DNA of 64,000 bases from Cellulomonas soli (GTDB lineage: Bacteria > Actinomycetota > Actinomycetes > Actinomycetales > Cellulomonadaceae), in contig NZ_JACBZJ010000001.1 in the NCBI RefSeq assembly GCF_013409305.1, positions 1,674,001 through 1,738,000 of the forward strand, given 5' to 3'. The position numbers and the translations under genes are program-made. The notes below the pieces were generated by a model. The model saw only the letters and a list, made by a program, of their open reading frames with translations, had not been told where the DNA came from and searched no databases. Shown here piece by piece: positions 23,638 through 32,605 of this stretch; position 1 is the stretch's first letter, and every line of letters starts with the position of its first letter.

Positions 23638-24177
23638 ATGACGAGCGACACGGAACCCGTCCCGGCCGACAGCGACACCAAGGACTGGACCTGGGTGCTC
23701 GAGCGTCGTTGCTCGGAGTGCGGCTTCGCGGCGGCCGACGTCGACGGCCCGGAGATCGCCGGGACCGTGCGCGACCTGGTGCCCCGCTGGGTGTCCGTGC
23801 TGCACCGCCCCGACGCCCGCGTGCGTCCGGCCCCGACGACGTGGTCCGCGCTCGAGTACGGCGCGCACGTGCGGGACGTCATGCGCGTGTTCGACACGCG
23901 CCTGGCGCTCATGCTCGACGAGGACGACCCGCTGTTCGACAACTGGGACCAGGACGCCACGGCGCTCGCCGAACGGTACGACCTGCAGGACCCGGCGGCG
24001 GTCGCCGACGAGCTGGCGGACGCCGCCGAGGCCACGGCCGCACGGTTCGCGGGCGTCGGCGACGACCAGTGGGAGCGGTCCGGGAGGCGGTCGAACGGGT
24101 CGGTCTTCACGGTCCGGACGCTCGGCCAGTACTTCCTGCACGACGCGGTCCACCACCTGCACGACGTGCGCGGCTGA
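23638..24177 (+). CDS. DinB-like four-helix protein
   Basis: A 179-residue protein. WTWVLERRCSECGF at the start, RPAPTTWSALEYGAHVRDVM in the middle and LGQYFLHDAVHHLHDVRG at the end match the DinB/MDMPI superfamily: helix-bundle proteins, with the AHVRDV and HDAVHHLHDV histidines as likely metal ligands. Some members are thiol-dependent (mycothiol or bacillithiol) transferases; this one is often annotated as a methyltransferase by error. ATG at 23638 is the clear start. No operon partner. The exact reaction is unknown. Confidence 0.78.
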   Translation: MTSDTEPVPADSDTKDWTWVLERRCSECGFAAADVDGPEIAGTVRDLVPRWVSVLHRPDARVRPAPTTWSALEYGAHVRDVMRVFDTRLALMLDEDDPLFDNWDQDATALAERYDLQDPAAVADELADAAEATAARFAGVGDDQWERSGRRSNGSVFTVRTLGQYFLHDAVHHLHDVRG

Positions 24178-24213
24178 CGTCCTCGGGTCGTCGCTGTGAC
24201 GGGGATCGCAGGC

Positions 24214-24292
24214 ACGTCCACAGAAGTTGTCCACAGGCCTGTGGGCAGATCGTCACCCGCGCTCTCCACACTGTGGACGGCGTTGTGGACAA
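24214..24292. promoter_or_regulatory. Cluster of DnaA boxes
   Basis: Two perfect actinobacterial DnaA boxes (TTGTCCACA) lie in opposite orientation at 24227-24235 (+) and 24284-24292 (-). Near-matches occur at 24214-24222 (7/9), 24262-24270 (6/9), 24272-24280 (7/9, minus) and around 24238-24246 (6/9, minus). All fall within 79 bp of a 182-bp intergenic space. Clusters like this bind DnaA at oriC, at DnaA-titrating or reactivating loci, or at DnaA-controlled promoters. No dnaA, dnaN or AT-rich unwinding region is adjacent, so oriC is unlikely. Confidence 0.65.
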
Positions 24293-24359
24293 CGTGCAGG
24301 TCTCTCGCGACACGACACCGAAACCTGTTCGTGGACGACGCCGTGTACCGTCCGCGGGC

Positions 24360-25370
24360 ATGAGCCTGGCGAACGCTGCTCTCCCGGCCGACCTCGACGA
24401 TCGTCACGTGCTCGCCCTCCCGGCAGGCACCGACGTCGCCCCGCTCGCCACGGCCTGGTTCCCGGCTGCGGACTGGGTGCGCCACCCGGTCCCGTCCGAG
24501 CAGCCACCCGCACGCGCGCGCCCTACCCGCGGTGCGCGGTTCCGTGGGTCCGTGGTGGACGTCGCACCCCCGCTCCCGGGGCTGCTGCGGCTCGACGACG
24601 CGCTCGCGCTCAGCGGACCCGTGACCGTCGACGCCCAGGTGGCGGGCAGTGCCGGGATGCCGGCCCGCGACCACGACCTCTACACGCTCGTCCCCTCTCC
24701 GGCCGACCCCGCGAACGACCCCTCGAGCGACGCCCCGACCGACCCCGTGGCCGACCCCGTGACCGACCCCGTGGCCGAGCCGCCGGCCGGGCCGTCCCTC
24801 GACCTCGCCCTCGGCTGGTTCACCGCCGCGGCGCGCCGGGCCGGCGGGGTCATCCTGCCCGCGGACCGCTCGCGCGTCGTGGCACCCGACCCGGGGGCCG
24901 CGGTCGACCTCACGCTCTGGTCCGCGCAGCTCGTGCCCGCGGACGACCTGCTGCCGCTCGTCCGCCCCGCCCTCAGCGGTGCGCGCACCGCCGCGGTCGA
25001 CGTGCCCGCCCCGCCCGGGACCGCCCCCGCGGCGCGCCCCGCGGCCGTCGTCGGGACCTACGAGTACGACGGTGCGGTGCGCGTGGCGACCTCCCGGTCG
25101 ACCGACATGCCCGTCGCGCTCGCCGGCCTCAGCTGGCGCGACTACGGCCCCTGGGTCTACCGCGTGACGTGGGTGCCGACCGAACCGGTCGAGCTCGAGC
25201 AGGAGCACACCTCGCACCTGCACCAGATCGCCCGCGCCCGCGTGGCGCCCGCGGTCGCCCGGGCGACGGCCGCGCTGCAGCGGGCCGTCGGCGGCACGGT
25301 CGTCGACGGCGGCGGGTTCGTGGTCACCCCCGACGAGCTGGCGGCACGGGCCGCGGCGACCACCCGGTGA
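24360..25370 (+). CDS. Hypothetical protein, 336 aa
   Basis: A cytoplasmic-looking protein of 336 residues. It begins MSLANAALPADLDDRHVLAL, has an acidic Asp/Pro repeat linker around 118-142 (TDPVADPVTDPVAEPP) and a more structured C-terminal half ending in EQEHTSHLHQIARARVAPAV and a GGFVVTPDEL segment. I do not recognise a domain. ATG at 24360 comes 67 bp after the last DnaA box, so DnaA could influence its transcription. It converges with the transglutaminase gene (13-bp gap). The tandem DPV repeats could vary in length between strains. Confidence 0.65.
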   Translation: MSLANAALPADLDDRHVLALPAGTDVAPLATAWFPAADWVRHPVPSEQPPARARPTRGARFRGSVVDVAPPLPGLLRLDDALALSGPVTVDAQVAGSAGMPARDHDLYTLVPSPADPANDPSSDAPTDPVADPVTDPVAEPPAGPSLDLALGWFTAAARRAGGVILPADRSRVVAPDPGAAVDLTLWSAQLVPADDLLPLVRPALSGARTAAVDVPAPPGTAPAARPAAVVGTYEYDGAVRVATSRSTDMPVALAGLSWRDYGPWVYRVTWVPTEPVELEQEHTSHLHQIARARVAPAVARATAALQRAVGGTVVDGGGFVVTPDELAARAAATTR

Positions 25371-25383
25371 TCCCGCCCGCCGA

Positions 25384-26334
25384 TCAGGAGAACGGCACCA
25401 GCCCGGCGGGCACCAGGTCGACCTCGACGGTCAGCTGCGAGCCCGAGCCCTCGGAGAAGATCACGCCGCGCAGCGGGGGCACGTCCCCGTAGTCGCGACC
25501 CCAGCCCAGCACCACGTACCGGTCGTCGACGAACTGGTCGTTCGTCGGGTCGACCTCGACCCAGCCCGCGCCCGGCACCCACGCGGAGACCCAGGCGTGC
25601 GACGCGTCGGCGCCGCGCAGCTTCTCGCGGCCGGCCGGCGGGCGCGTCTCGATGTACCCGCTGCCGTACCGCGCGGGCAGGCCGTGCGCGCGCAGGGCGG
25701 CGATCATCAGGTGCGCGAAGTCCTGGCACACACCGGTGCGCTGCTCGAGCAGCTCGACCTGCGTCGTGCCGACCGTCGTCGAGCCGGAGCGGTAGGTCAT
25801 CTCGGTGCGGATCCGGTGCGCGAGGTCCGCGAGCACCTCGGCGAGCGGCGCCCCCGGCGTGAACGACGGCTCGGCCCACGCCCGCACTTGGTCGGACGGC
25901 ACGACGTGCCGTGACGGCAGCACGGCCTCGCGCAGCGACCTCAGACCTGCGGCGTCGGTCTTCACGTCCGACAGGTCGCCGTCCGCGACACCGCGGGCGA
26001 CGTCCTCCCAGCCCACGGCCGGCAGGGCGTCGACGGACGCCGCACGCCGGGAGACGACGAGCCGGGAGCGCGAGGTGACGACGAGCTGCTCGTGCGGCAC
26101 GGTCACCCCGAAGTAGGTGGTCCGGTTGCCGAACCAGTCGACGTGCTCCGTGGTGTCCGACGGCGTCGGCTCGACGGTCAACGACGTGGCGACGACGTGC
26201 TGGTCGGGCAGCTCGCGCGGCGTCGTGACGGTCCTCCCGTACGAGTCGGTGACCGGCGCGGTGTACGTGTACGTCGTCCGGTGCACCAGGTCGTACTCGC
26301 GTCCGGTGCTCGTGCCGGCCGTGTCCGTGCTCAT
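25384..26334 (-). CDS. Transglutaminase-like cysteine peptidase family protein
   Basis: A 316-residue protein with the bacterial transglutaminase-like N-domain (EYDLVHRTTYTYTAPVTDSY) and a catalytic core. Cys203 is in RTGVCQDFAHL, with the His in ADASHAWVSAW and the Asp in WVEVDPTND. No signal peptide. Such proteins are widely encoded next to CP-ATP-grasp/alpha-E proteins, as here: its ATG overlaps the stop of the 864-residue gene (ATGA). The pair is thought to modify or make peptides, with the transglutaminase-like protein acting as a peptidase or amide ligase; no product has been assigned here. Confidence 0.9.
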   Translation of the reverse strand: MSTDTAGTSTGREYDLVHRTTYTYTAPVTDSYGRTVTTPRELPDQHVVATSLTVEPTPSDTTEHVDWFGNRTTYFGVTVPHEQLVVTSRSRLVVSRRAASVDALPAVGWEDVARGVADGDLSDVKTDAAGLRSLREAVLPSRHVVPSDQVRAWAEPSFTPGAPLAEVLADLAHRIRTEMTYRSGSTTVGTTQVELLEQRTGVCQDFAHLMIAALRAHGLPARYGSGYIETRPPAGREKLRGADASHAWVSAWVPGAGWVEVDPTNDQFVDDRYVVLGWGRDYGDVPPLRGVIFSEGSGSQLTVEVDLVPAGLVPFS

Positions 26335-28925
26335 GCCGACCCCCAGACGTCGGCGAACGCCCGGCTGGGTGCCAGGTGCACGAAGTGCAGGCGTTCGATC
26401 TCGTCGCCGGCGGCCACCAGGCGCCAGCGCATCGACTCGAGCGTCTCCGCGAGCCGCAGCCGGGTGCCGGCCTGCGGGCCGCCCGGCTCGCCGACCGCCT
26501 CGGCCAGCACCCGCACGTCGAGCTCCGCGACCAGGTCCGTGACGCCCGTGACGAGGTGGTCGCGCTGGTCGGCGGGCAGCCGGGGGGCGGGGATCGCGGC
26601 GAGGTCCTCGCGCAGCCGGTCGAGCTGGAACGCGAGGGAGCGCGGGTTGTCCGCGTCCTGCAGCAGCAGGGCGAGCAGTGTGTCGACGCGCGGACCTGCC
26701 TGGTGTCGACGCCGGTAGGTGATGGCCGACTCGTGCGCGGCCGCGACCCCTTCGAGCACGAGCCGTTCGACCGTCGGCGCCCGCGTCGGCACGAGTGTGG
26801 CGGCGAGGGTCTCCACGATCCGCTGCGCTCGTTCGAGCCGGCGGCCGGCGTCGGAGAACCGCCAGCCGACGTCGCGCACCTGGCTCTCGGCGGTGATGCC
26901 GGACAGGGCGAGCAGCCCTTCGAGCGCCCGGTCCAGGACGGGCCGCAGCCCGGCGGTGAGGGCGGCGCGCTCCGCGACGGCGGCGAGCCGGTCGACCGTC
27001 GGGCCCAGGTTGAGCGGCTGCTCGACGGGCCGACGACCGCGCTCGTCGCGCAGCGTCCGCTCGATCCGGGTCAGCGGCCCCCAGGTGTCGGACGAGAGCT
27101 GGTCGCGCACCGCGCTGGACGCGCGCGAGAGCCCGCGCACGCAGGCCAGCACGGAGTCCTCGGTCTGCGGGTCGAGGGTGAGCGCGCGCAGGTCGGGCCT
27201 GCCCTCGCGGCGCAGCTCCTCGGGCACGAGCGCGGTGACCAGGGCCGTCAGGGCGCGGCCGCCGGTGGTCCGCAGGTTGCGGTGCTCGTCGTCCCAGCGG
27301 TCGACGAGGAGGCGCAGCGTGCGCGTCTGGCCCTCGGCGCGCTCGGCATACCGACCGATCCAGAACAGGTTCTCGGCGGTGCGCGGCGAGATGCCGGACG
27401 TCGCGCGGTTCGGTCCGTCGCCCGCCCGGGCGCGCTCCGGGCCGGAGGTGCCGAGGTCGGCGTCGTCGGGCTCGTGGGTGTCGTCGAACGCCCGGGCGAG
27501 GACCCACACGTCCTTGGCGACAGCGCCGGTCGCGTTCGAGACGAGGGACGCGGCGACCGGGGTGCGCACGACGGGGCCGTCGGTCGCGTGCGCACCGGGC
27601 CCGGCGGTGCCCTCGACCACGCGTGCGAGGCCGCCGGCCATCACGGTGTAGGTCTCGTCGTGCGCGACCGCGAAGGTGCGCAGGACCGCGGCGCGCGGTG
27701 CCCCGCTGCTCGGATCCGCGGCGCCGTCCGACGACGCGCCGGCCTGCAGGGGCTCCTGGCCGACCCACCGCCACGGCTCGGCCTCGATCCGCGCGGCGAG
27801 GTCCGCCCGTTCCGCCGCCGAGAGCGTCCACCCGGTGACCGCCCCGCCGACGTGGTCGGTCGGCAGCAGCACGAGCCGGTCGATCCGGTCACGCACCGCC
27901 CGCAGCCCCTCCGGGGTGCCGCACCACCAGGTCGGTGCGGAGTCGAGCAGCAGGTCGTCGGCCAGCACCTCGCGGGCCAGTCGCGGCAGGTAGGCGTGCA
28001 GCGCGGGGCTCTCCAGCACGGACGCGCCGAGCGGGTTCACGACGCTGACCGTGCCGGCCCGGACCGCCCGGACGAACCCGGGCACGCCCAGGCGCGAGCC
28101 GATCCGCAGGTCGAGCGGGTCGCACCACTCGGCGTCGACCCGACGCAGCACGACGTCGACCGCCTCGAGCCCGTCGATCCCGCGCATCCACAGCCGACCC
28201 TCGCGCACCAGCAGGTCCGTGCCCTCGACGAGCGGCAGACCGAGCAGGGACGCCAGGTACGCCTGGTCGAAGGCCGTCTCGGACCAGGCGCCCGGGCTGA
28301 GCAGCACGGCGCGCGGCTCGTCCTCGACACCGGGCGGTGCGGCGTCGTGCAGCGCGAGCCGCAGCGCATGGAAGAACGGGCCGAGCCGTTGGATCGACGT
28401 CTGCCGGTACACCCCCGACAGGACCTGGGCGACGACCCGGCGGTCCTCCATGGCGTAGCCGGCGCCCGACGGCGCCTGGGTGCGGTCGGCCACCGCGGTC
28501 CACCGGCCGTCACCGTCCCGGCACACGTCGGTGGCCGTGAGCACGAGCTCGCGCCGACCGGGCAGCCGCAGACCGTCGACGGCCCGCAGGAAGCCGGGGT
28601 GGGCGAGCACGACGGTCGGCGGCAGCAGCGTGTCGGTCAGCAGGCGGCGCTCGCCGTAGACGTCCCGCAGGACCGCGTCGAGCAGCACGGCCCGCTGCGT
28701 GAGCGCCGCGTCGAGCCGTGCCCACTCGGGCTCGTCGACGACGACGGGCGCCGGGTCGAGCCGCCACGGCTGCGCACGCAGCTGGTCGTCGTCGGGGTCG
28801 GCGCCGTACGTGACGCCGCGGTCGGCGAGCAGCTGCTCCGCGCGGGCGCGCACGTCGGCGAGGTCGATCCCGGCGTCACCGTCGCGCACGAGGCTCACGT
28901 CGGGGGACGAGAGCAGGTCGGTCAC
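26331..28925 (-). CDS. Circularly permuted ATP-grasp / alpha-E fusion protein
   Basis: An 864-residue fusion. Residues ~1-480 are a circularly permuted ATP-grasp domain (DUF404/DUF407), recognisable by ARLDAALTQRAVLLDAVLRD, VYGERRLL, HPGFLRAVDG and the AVLLSPGAWSETAFDQAYLA and PLVEGTDLLV segments. Residues ~525-864 are the helical alpha-E domain (DUF403), with ISPRTAENLFWIGRYAERAE. In many bacteria these are separate genes; the fusion is common in actinobacteria. CP-ATP-grasp enzymes are predicted to form peptide-like bonds in small molecules. GTG at 28925 fits the family start. Co-translated with the transglutaminase gene. Confidence 0.88.
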   Translation of the reverse strand: MTDLLSSPDVSLVRDGDAGIDLADVRARAEQLLADRGVTYGADPDDDQLRAQPWRLDPAPVVVDEPEWARLDAALTQRAVLLDAVLRDVYGERRLLTDTLLPPTVVLAHPGFLRAVDGLRLPGRRELVLTATDVCRDGDGRWTAVADRTQAPSGAGYAMEDRRVVAQVLSGVYRQTSIQRLGPFFHALRLALHDAAPPGVEDEPRAVLLSPGAWSETAFDQAYLASLLGLPLVEGTDLLVREGRLWMRGIDGLEAVDVVLRRVDAEWCDPLDLRIGSRLGVPGFVRAVRAGTVSVVNPLGASVLESPALHAYLPRLAREVLADDLLLDSAPTWWCGTPEGLRAVRDRIDRLVLLPTDHVGGAVTGWTLSAAERADLAARIEAEPWRWVGQEPLQAGASSDGAADPSSGAPRAAVLRTFAVAHDETYTVMAGGLARVVEGTAGPGAHATDGPVVRTPVAASLVSNATGAVAKDVWVLARAFDDTHEPDDADLGTSGPERARAGDGPNRATSGISPRTAENLFWIGRYAERAEGQTRTLRLLVDRWDDEHRNLRTTGGRALTALVTALVPEELRREGRPDLRALTLDPQTEDSVLACVRGLSRASSAVRDQLSSDTWGPLTRIERTLRDERGRRPVEQPLNLGPTVDRLAAVAERAALTAGLRPVLDRALEGLLALSGITAESQVRDVGWRFSDAGRRLERAQRIVETLAATLVPTRAPTVERLVLEGVAAAHESAITYRRRHQAGPRVDTLLALLLQDADNPRSLAFQLDRLREDLAAIPAPRLPADQRDHLVTGVTDLVAELDVRVLAEAVGEPGGPQAGTRLRLAETLESMRWRLVAAGDEIERLHFVHLAPSRAFADVWGSA

Positions 28926-29101
28926 GGGGGTCAGCCTGCCCTACCTGTGCGGATGCGGTCCTGCGTGACCCGCGGGCTGGACGGCTCCGGCGCCGTCCGC
29001 GGTCGCACGTCGCGCGCCCTCCTCGACTGGTCCCACCGTTCGGGCCCGGGGGTCGGTCGCGACCCGTAGGTTGGATCCATGCCCGGACGAGGATGCCGAC
29101 G

Positions 29102-30094
29102 ATGACGCCCGCCACCAGCAAGAACACCTCCGCGACCCCTTCCACTCGCACCGGGTCGATCGGCGTCATGCTGCCCCGCGACCTGCCCGCCGCGGACGTG
29201 CTGCGGTTCGCGCAGCGTGCGGACGAGCTCGGGTTCGACGAGCTGTGGGTCGTCGAGGACCTCGGGTTCCGTGGCGGGTTCGCGCAGGCCGCCGCGACCC
29301 TCGCCGTGACGCCACGGATCGTCGTCGGCATCGGGATCCTGCCGACCGGTGCCCGCCAGGTCGCGTACACGGCGATGGAGCTCAACACGCTCGCCGAGCT
29401 GTTCCCCGGCCGGGTCGTCGCCGGCATCGGGCACGGGATGCCCGGGTGGATGCGGCAGCTCGGCGTCTGGCCCGCCAGCCCCCTGACGCTGCTCGACGAG
29501 CAGGCCACGGCGCTGCACGGGCTGCTGCGCGGGGAGGCCGTCACCCTCGACGGCCGCTACGTGCACCTGGCCGACGTGCGGCTGGACAACCCGGCGCCGC
29601 AGCCGCCGCTCGTGCTCGCCGGCGTGCGGGGGCCGAAGTCGCTCGCGCTGGCCGGTCGGGTCACCGACGGCGTCGTGCTCGCGGAGCCGGCGACCCCTGA
29701 GTACATCGCCGCGACGCTCGGGCACCTCGGTGACGGGCCCGGGCGGCACGTCGTCACCTACGACGTGGCCTGCGTGGACGACGACGCCGACCGTGCGCGC
29801 GCCACCGTGCGACCCGCGCTGGAGTGGATCGGCGAACCCGACTGGGCCCCGCACCTGACGCCGCTGCCGTTCGCCGCGGAGTTCGCGGCCCTGCGTGCGG
29901 CGTCGGCCGACCGGGCAGCCTTCGCGGAGGCCCTGCCGGACGTGTGGGTCGACCGGCTCGCCGTGGTGGGCACGCCTGCCGAGGCGCGTGCGTCGATCGA
30001 CGCCCGGCACGCGGCCGGCGCGGCCACGACCGTGCTGATCGCTGCCGGGCCGGACCCGTTCGCCGCGCTGGACGGGCTCGCCCGCGTGCTCTGA
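29102..30094 (+). CDS. LLM class flavin-dependent oxidoreductase
   Basis: A 330-residue TIM-barrel protein of the luciferase-like family: SIGVMLPRDLPAADVLRFAQ, then RADELGFDELWVVEDL, then VVGIGILPTGARQ and the LAELFPGRVVAGIGHGMPGW signature, and a later APQPPLVLAGVRGPKSLALA. The active-site side has SLALAGRVTDGVVLAEPATP. Members use FMN or F420; in actinobacteria F420 is frequent, but this cannot be decided here. ATG 29102 has GAGG at a 9-bp distance; ATG 29093 is directly next to that GAGG and is less likely. Monocistronic, with a strong terminator downstream. Confidence 0.85.
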   Translation: MTPATSKNTSATPSTRTGSIGVMLPRDLPAADVLRFAQRADELGFDELWVVEDLGFRGGFAQAAATLAVTPRIVVGIGILPTGARQVAYTAMELNTLAELFPGRVVAGIGHGMPGWMRQLGVWPASPLTLLDEQATALHGLLRGEAVTLDGRYVHLADVRLDNPAPQPPLVLAGVRGPKSLALAGRVTDGVVLAEPATPEYIAATLGHLGDGPGRHVVTYDVACVDDDADRARATVRPALEWIGEPDWAPHLTPLPFAAEFAALRAASADRAAFAEALPDVWVDRLAVVGTPAEARASIDARHAAGAATTVLIAAGPDPFAALDGLARVL

Positions 30095-30160
30095 CCCGGA
30101 CCGCGGGCGGGCACGACCCGCGCACGGGCACGAACCGCCGTGGACGCGAGTCGCCCCGGA

Positions 30161-30202
30161 CACGACGAACCCCGGACGGATCACCGTCCGGGGTTCGTCG
30201 TG
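30161..30202. terminator. Bidirectional hairpin terminator, 19-bp perfect stem
   Basis: Bases 30161-30179 pair perfectly with 30184-30202 around a 4-nt ATCA loop, between the oxidoreductase (ends 30094) and the convergent TM2 gene (ends 30211). No U-tract on either strand. Confidence 0.82.
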
Positions 30203-30210
30203 CGAGCGGG

Positions 30211-30705
30211 TCAGACGAGGGTGCTGGCCTCGACCGAGATGACCGTGGCGGCCTGCGAGAGGTCGTTGGCCGAGTTGGCCAGGTTGAGGGCCGAGCTGCC
30301 GATCCCCAGCACGAACAGGATGATCGTCACGATCCAGGCCGTCTTCTTGTGCTGGTCGTAGCCCTGCAGCGTGCGACCCTCCTTGTCCTTCTGCGCGCCG
30401 ACGAGCACCAGGATCACGTCGACCAGCGACCAGATGCCGAAGCCGCCGAGCGTGATGAGCTTGAGGACTCCGGTGCCGATCTTGCCCAGGTAGAACCGGT
30501 CGATCCCGAACGTGCCGAGGAAGTACGCGAGCAGCCACGTGGCGATGAACGACTTGGTGGACTCGTTGCCCACGGGCGCGTAGCCGTAGGCCGAGGCGGC
30601 GACCGGTGCGCTCTGCGGCGGCACCCCGTAGGCGCCGGCGGGCGGTGCCGGCGGCGTGGGGGGCAGCGGCTGAGCACCCTCGGCGGCGTACGGGTCGTTC
30701 GACAC
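30211..30705 (-). CDS. TM2 domain-containing protein
   Basis: A 164-residue protein. The first ~50 residues are Pro/Ala/Tyr-rich ([17 protein letters not shown]). A TM2 domain follows: [20 protein letters not shown] with [20 protein letters not shown], which has the family DRF motif between its two helices, then a third hydrophobic segment ([18 protein letters not shown]). GTG 30705 has GAGAGGAA upstream. A larger TM2 paralogue with a nearly identical domain is the next gene upstream, so this is a local duplication. Role unknown. Confidence 0.82.
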   Translation of the reverse strand: MSNDPYAAEGAQPLPPTPPAPPAGAYGVPPQSAPVAASAYGYAPVGNESTKSFIATWLLAYFLGTFGIDRFYLGKIGTGVLKLITLGGFGIWSLVDVILVLVGAQKDKEGRTLQGYDQHKKTAWIVTIILFVLGIGSSALNLANSANDLSQAATVISVEASTLV

Positions 30706-30825
30706 GATGTGTTCCTCTCGTTGGGCGGACGGAGGGGCACGACGTGCAGGTGCCCCCAGCGGCACCATCCAAGCAGGTCACGGCCCGGCACAGGGCGCGG
30801 GACCGGGCAGCGCGGGCCTCGGTGG

Positions 30826-32037
30826 TCAGCCGAGCGCCGTCGTCCAGCTTCCCGTGGCCTTCACCGAGAGCACCGAGGGACCCGCGCTGAGCGGAACCGT
30901 GCCGGAGTAGGGGCCGATCTCGTTGACCAGCAGCCCGAGCTCGAGGAACGAGCCGGTGTCCTCGACGACCACGAAGTTCCCGTCGCCGTCGTGCGTGACC
31001 GTGAGCGCGCCGGCCGGGCCGTCGTAGAGGAAGACGGCGTCACCGGTCCCGGCAGGCGCGAGCATCGGCGCCGTGGACAGCGGTGCGACCGTGATGGACC
31101 AGGCCCCGTCTGCCGTCACCTGCAGCGTCGTGGGTTCGGCGAGCCCGAGCGATCCGAGCACGGTGGACCCCTGGTACGGGCCGATGGTGTTCACCAGGAG
31201 CTCGCCCGTCGACTGGTTCTGCGCGTCGAGCGCTGAGATCGCGAAGTTCGCCTGACCGTCGTGCGTCGCGGTGACGACCGCGACCGTGGCCCCGACCGGC
31301 AGTGCCACGAGGTTGTCGCCCGTGCCGGTCTGGGTCTGGGGCGCGAAGGTGCCGAACGTCTCGTCGGCCCACCCCTGCACGGTGACGGTCGTCTCCTGCG
31401 TCGGGGAGGGGTCCGCGCTGTCGTCCTCGGTGGCGGGCGTGTCCTCCGCAGGGGCCTCGACGGCCGGCGCATCGGCGACCTGGTCGACGACGTCGGCGGT
31501 CATGGCGGTGGTGATCGCCGAGCTGATCGCACCGAGCACGACCACGACGCCGGTGATGATCCAGGCGGTCGCCTTGTACCGGTCGTAGCCTGCGAGGCGT
31601 CGTCCTTCCTTGTCCCGCTGCCCACCGGCGAGCGTCAGCACGAGGTCGATGAACGCCCACAGCCCGAGACCGCCGAGCGTGATGAGCTTGAGCAGGCCGG
31701 TGCCGACCTTGCCGAGGTAGAACCGGTCGACGCCGAAGATGCCCAGGAACCAGGCGAGCAGCCAGGTCGCGACGAACGACCGGTCGGACTCGATCCCTGG
31801 ATCGACGCCGACGGGGGGTGCCGGGGCGCCGGCGGGTGGTCGCCCGTACGGTGCGCCGGGCTGCTGCGCGTCCGGGCTGCCGACCGGCTGACCGGTGCCG
31901 GGCACGGGCCCGTACGGCTGACCTGCTGCCGCCGGTGGCGTCGCGGCGCCGCCCGGTGAGGTCGCACCCGCCGGCGGGGGTGGCGGGACGGGTGGTGGGA
32001 CCTCGGCGGCGTTCGGGTCGTTCGGGTCGCTCGGCAC
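30826..32037 (-). CDS. TM2 domain protein with extracytoplasmic C-terminal repeats
   Basis: A 403-residue relative of the neighbouring TM2 protein. Pro/Gly/Ala-rich N-terminus (~80 residues); TM2 domain ([40 protein letters not shown]); third membrane segment (AWIITGVVVVLGAISSAITT); an acidic Pro/Thr linker; then ~190 residues that look like three beta-rich modules, two ending in similar phrases (LLVNTIGPYQGSTVLGSLGL and LLVNEIGPYSGTVPLSAGPS). These phrases recur in other actinobacterial surface proteins. GTG 32037 has GAGGGGGG upstream. The C-terminal half should lie outside the cell. 120 bp separate it from the smaller TM2 gene; co-transcription is possible. Confidence 0.8.
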   Translation of the reverse strand: MPSDPNDPNAAEVPPPVPPPPPAGATSPGGAATPPAAAGQPYGPVPGTGQPVGSPDAQQPGAPYGRPPAGAPAPPVGVDPGIESDRSFVATWLLAWFLGIFGVDRFYLGKVGTGLLKLITLGGLGLWAFIDLVLTLAGGQRDKEGRRLAGYDRYKATAWIITGVVVVLGAISSAITTAMTADVVDQVADAPAVEAPAEDTPATEDDSADPSPTQETTVTVQGWADETFGTFAPQTQTGTGDNLVALPVGATVAVVTATHDGQANFAISALDAQNQSTGELLVNTIGPYQGSTVLGSLGLAEPTTLQVTADGAWSITVAPLSTAPMLAPAGTGDAVFLYDGPAGALTVTHDGDGNFVVVEDTGSFLELGLLVNEIGPYSGTVPLSAGPSVLSVKATGSWTTALG

Positions 32038-32173
32038 GGTGGTCCCCCCTCGGCGGAGGCCGTTCGGAGGCGGATCGGCGAGCTCGCGGCCCCCGGGCGA
32101 ACTCGTCCACCGCGGTCACGGGCGTTCGGTGACGAGCCCTGACCGTGCGGCACATCCTCTCGCGGGTGGCCCC

Positions 32174-32193
32174 GACCCGCCCGGTGGCGGGTC
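32174..32193 (-). terminator. Hairpin at the 3' end of the MFS/arsR operon
   Basis: GACCCGCC and GGCGGGTC form an 8-bp perfect stem with a CGGT loop, overlapping the arsR stop codon on the minus strand. Short and without a U-tract, so moderate support. Confidence 0.4.
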
Positions 32194-32605
32194 AGCGGTG
32201 GTGCGGTGGGACGTCGTACAGCGTGTGCTCGGCGTGGTGCAGCACGTTGGCGACGAGCGCGGCGACGTGCTCGTTGGCCTGCGTGTAGTGCACGGTCGTG
32301 CCGTCCCTGCGGGTGGTGACGAGCCGGCCGGCGCGCAGCTTGGCCAGGTGCTGGGACACGGCTGGCACCGGTCGGTCGACGGCGTGGGCGATGGCCGTGA
32401 CGGACAGCTCGGTGCCGTCGAGCAGGGCGAGCACGGCCAGCCGGGTCGGGTCGGCGAGCAGGCGGAGCACCTCGACCGAGCGGGCCAACTCGGCCCGCCG
32501 CGGCAGGACGGCGGGATCCCGCCGGTCCGCGGGTGACGGGGTGGCCACCGGGACGCCCGGTGCTGCCTGCTCGCGCCCGACCTCTGTGCTCACCTGCGTG
32601 CTCAC
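32192..32605 (-). CDS. ArsR/SmtB family metalloregulator
   Basis: A 137-residue winged-helix repressor. The DNA-binding part is VLRLLADPTRLAVLALLDGT, then LSVTAIAHAVDRPVPAVSQH, LAKLRAGRLV and RRDGTTVHYT. The C-terminal helix has the alpha-5 metal-site spacing of NmtR/CzrA: Asn111-x-His113-x10-His124-x2-His127, with asparagine at the usual aspartate. So a Zn, Ni or Co response is likely but may be altered. Extra histidines end the protein (PPHHR). GTG 32605 overlaps the stop of the MFS gene (GTGA), which is probably the exporter it controls. Family sure; metal uncertain. Confidence 0.85.
   Translation of the reverse strand: MSTQVSTEVGREQAAPGVPVATPSPADRRDPAVLPRRAELARSVEVLRLLADPTRLAVLALLDGTELSVTAIAHAVDRPVPAVSQHLAKLRAGRLVTTRRDGTTVHYTQANEHVAALVANVLHHAEHTLYDVPPHHR

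Noticed and set aside
24178..24359. Replication origin oriC
   Set aside because: DnaA boxes are present, but no dnaA, dnaN, rpmH or parAB genes and no AT-rich unwinding element are nearby.
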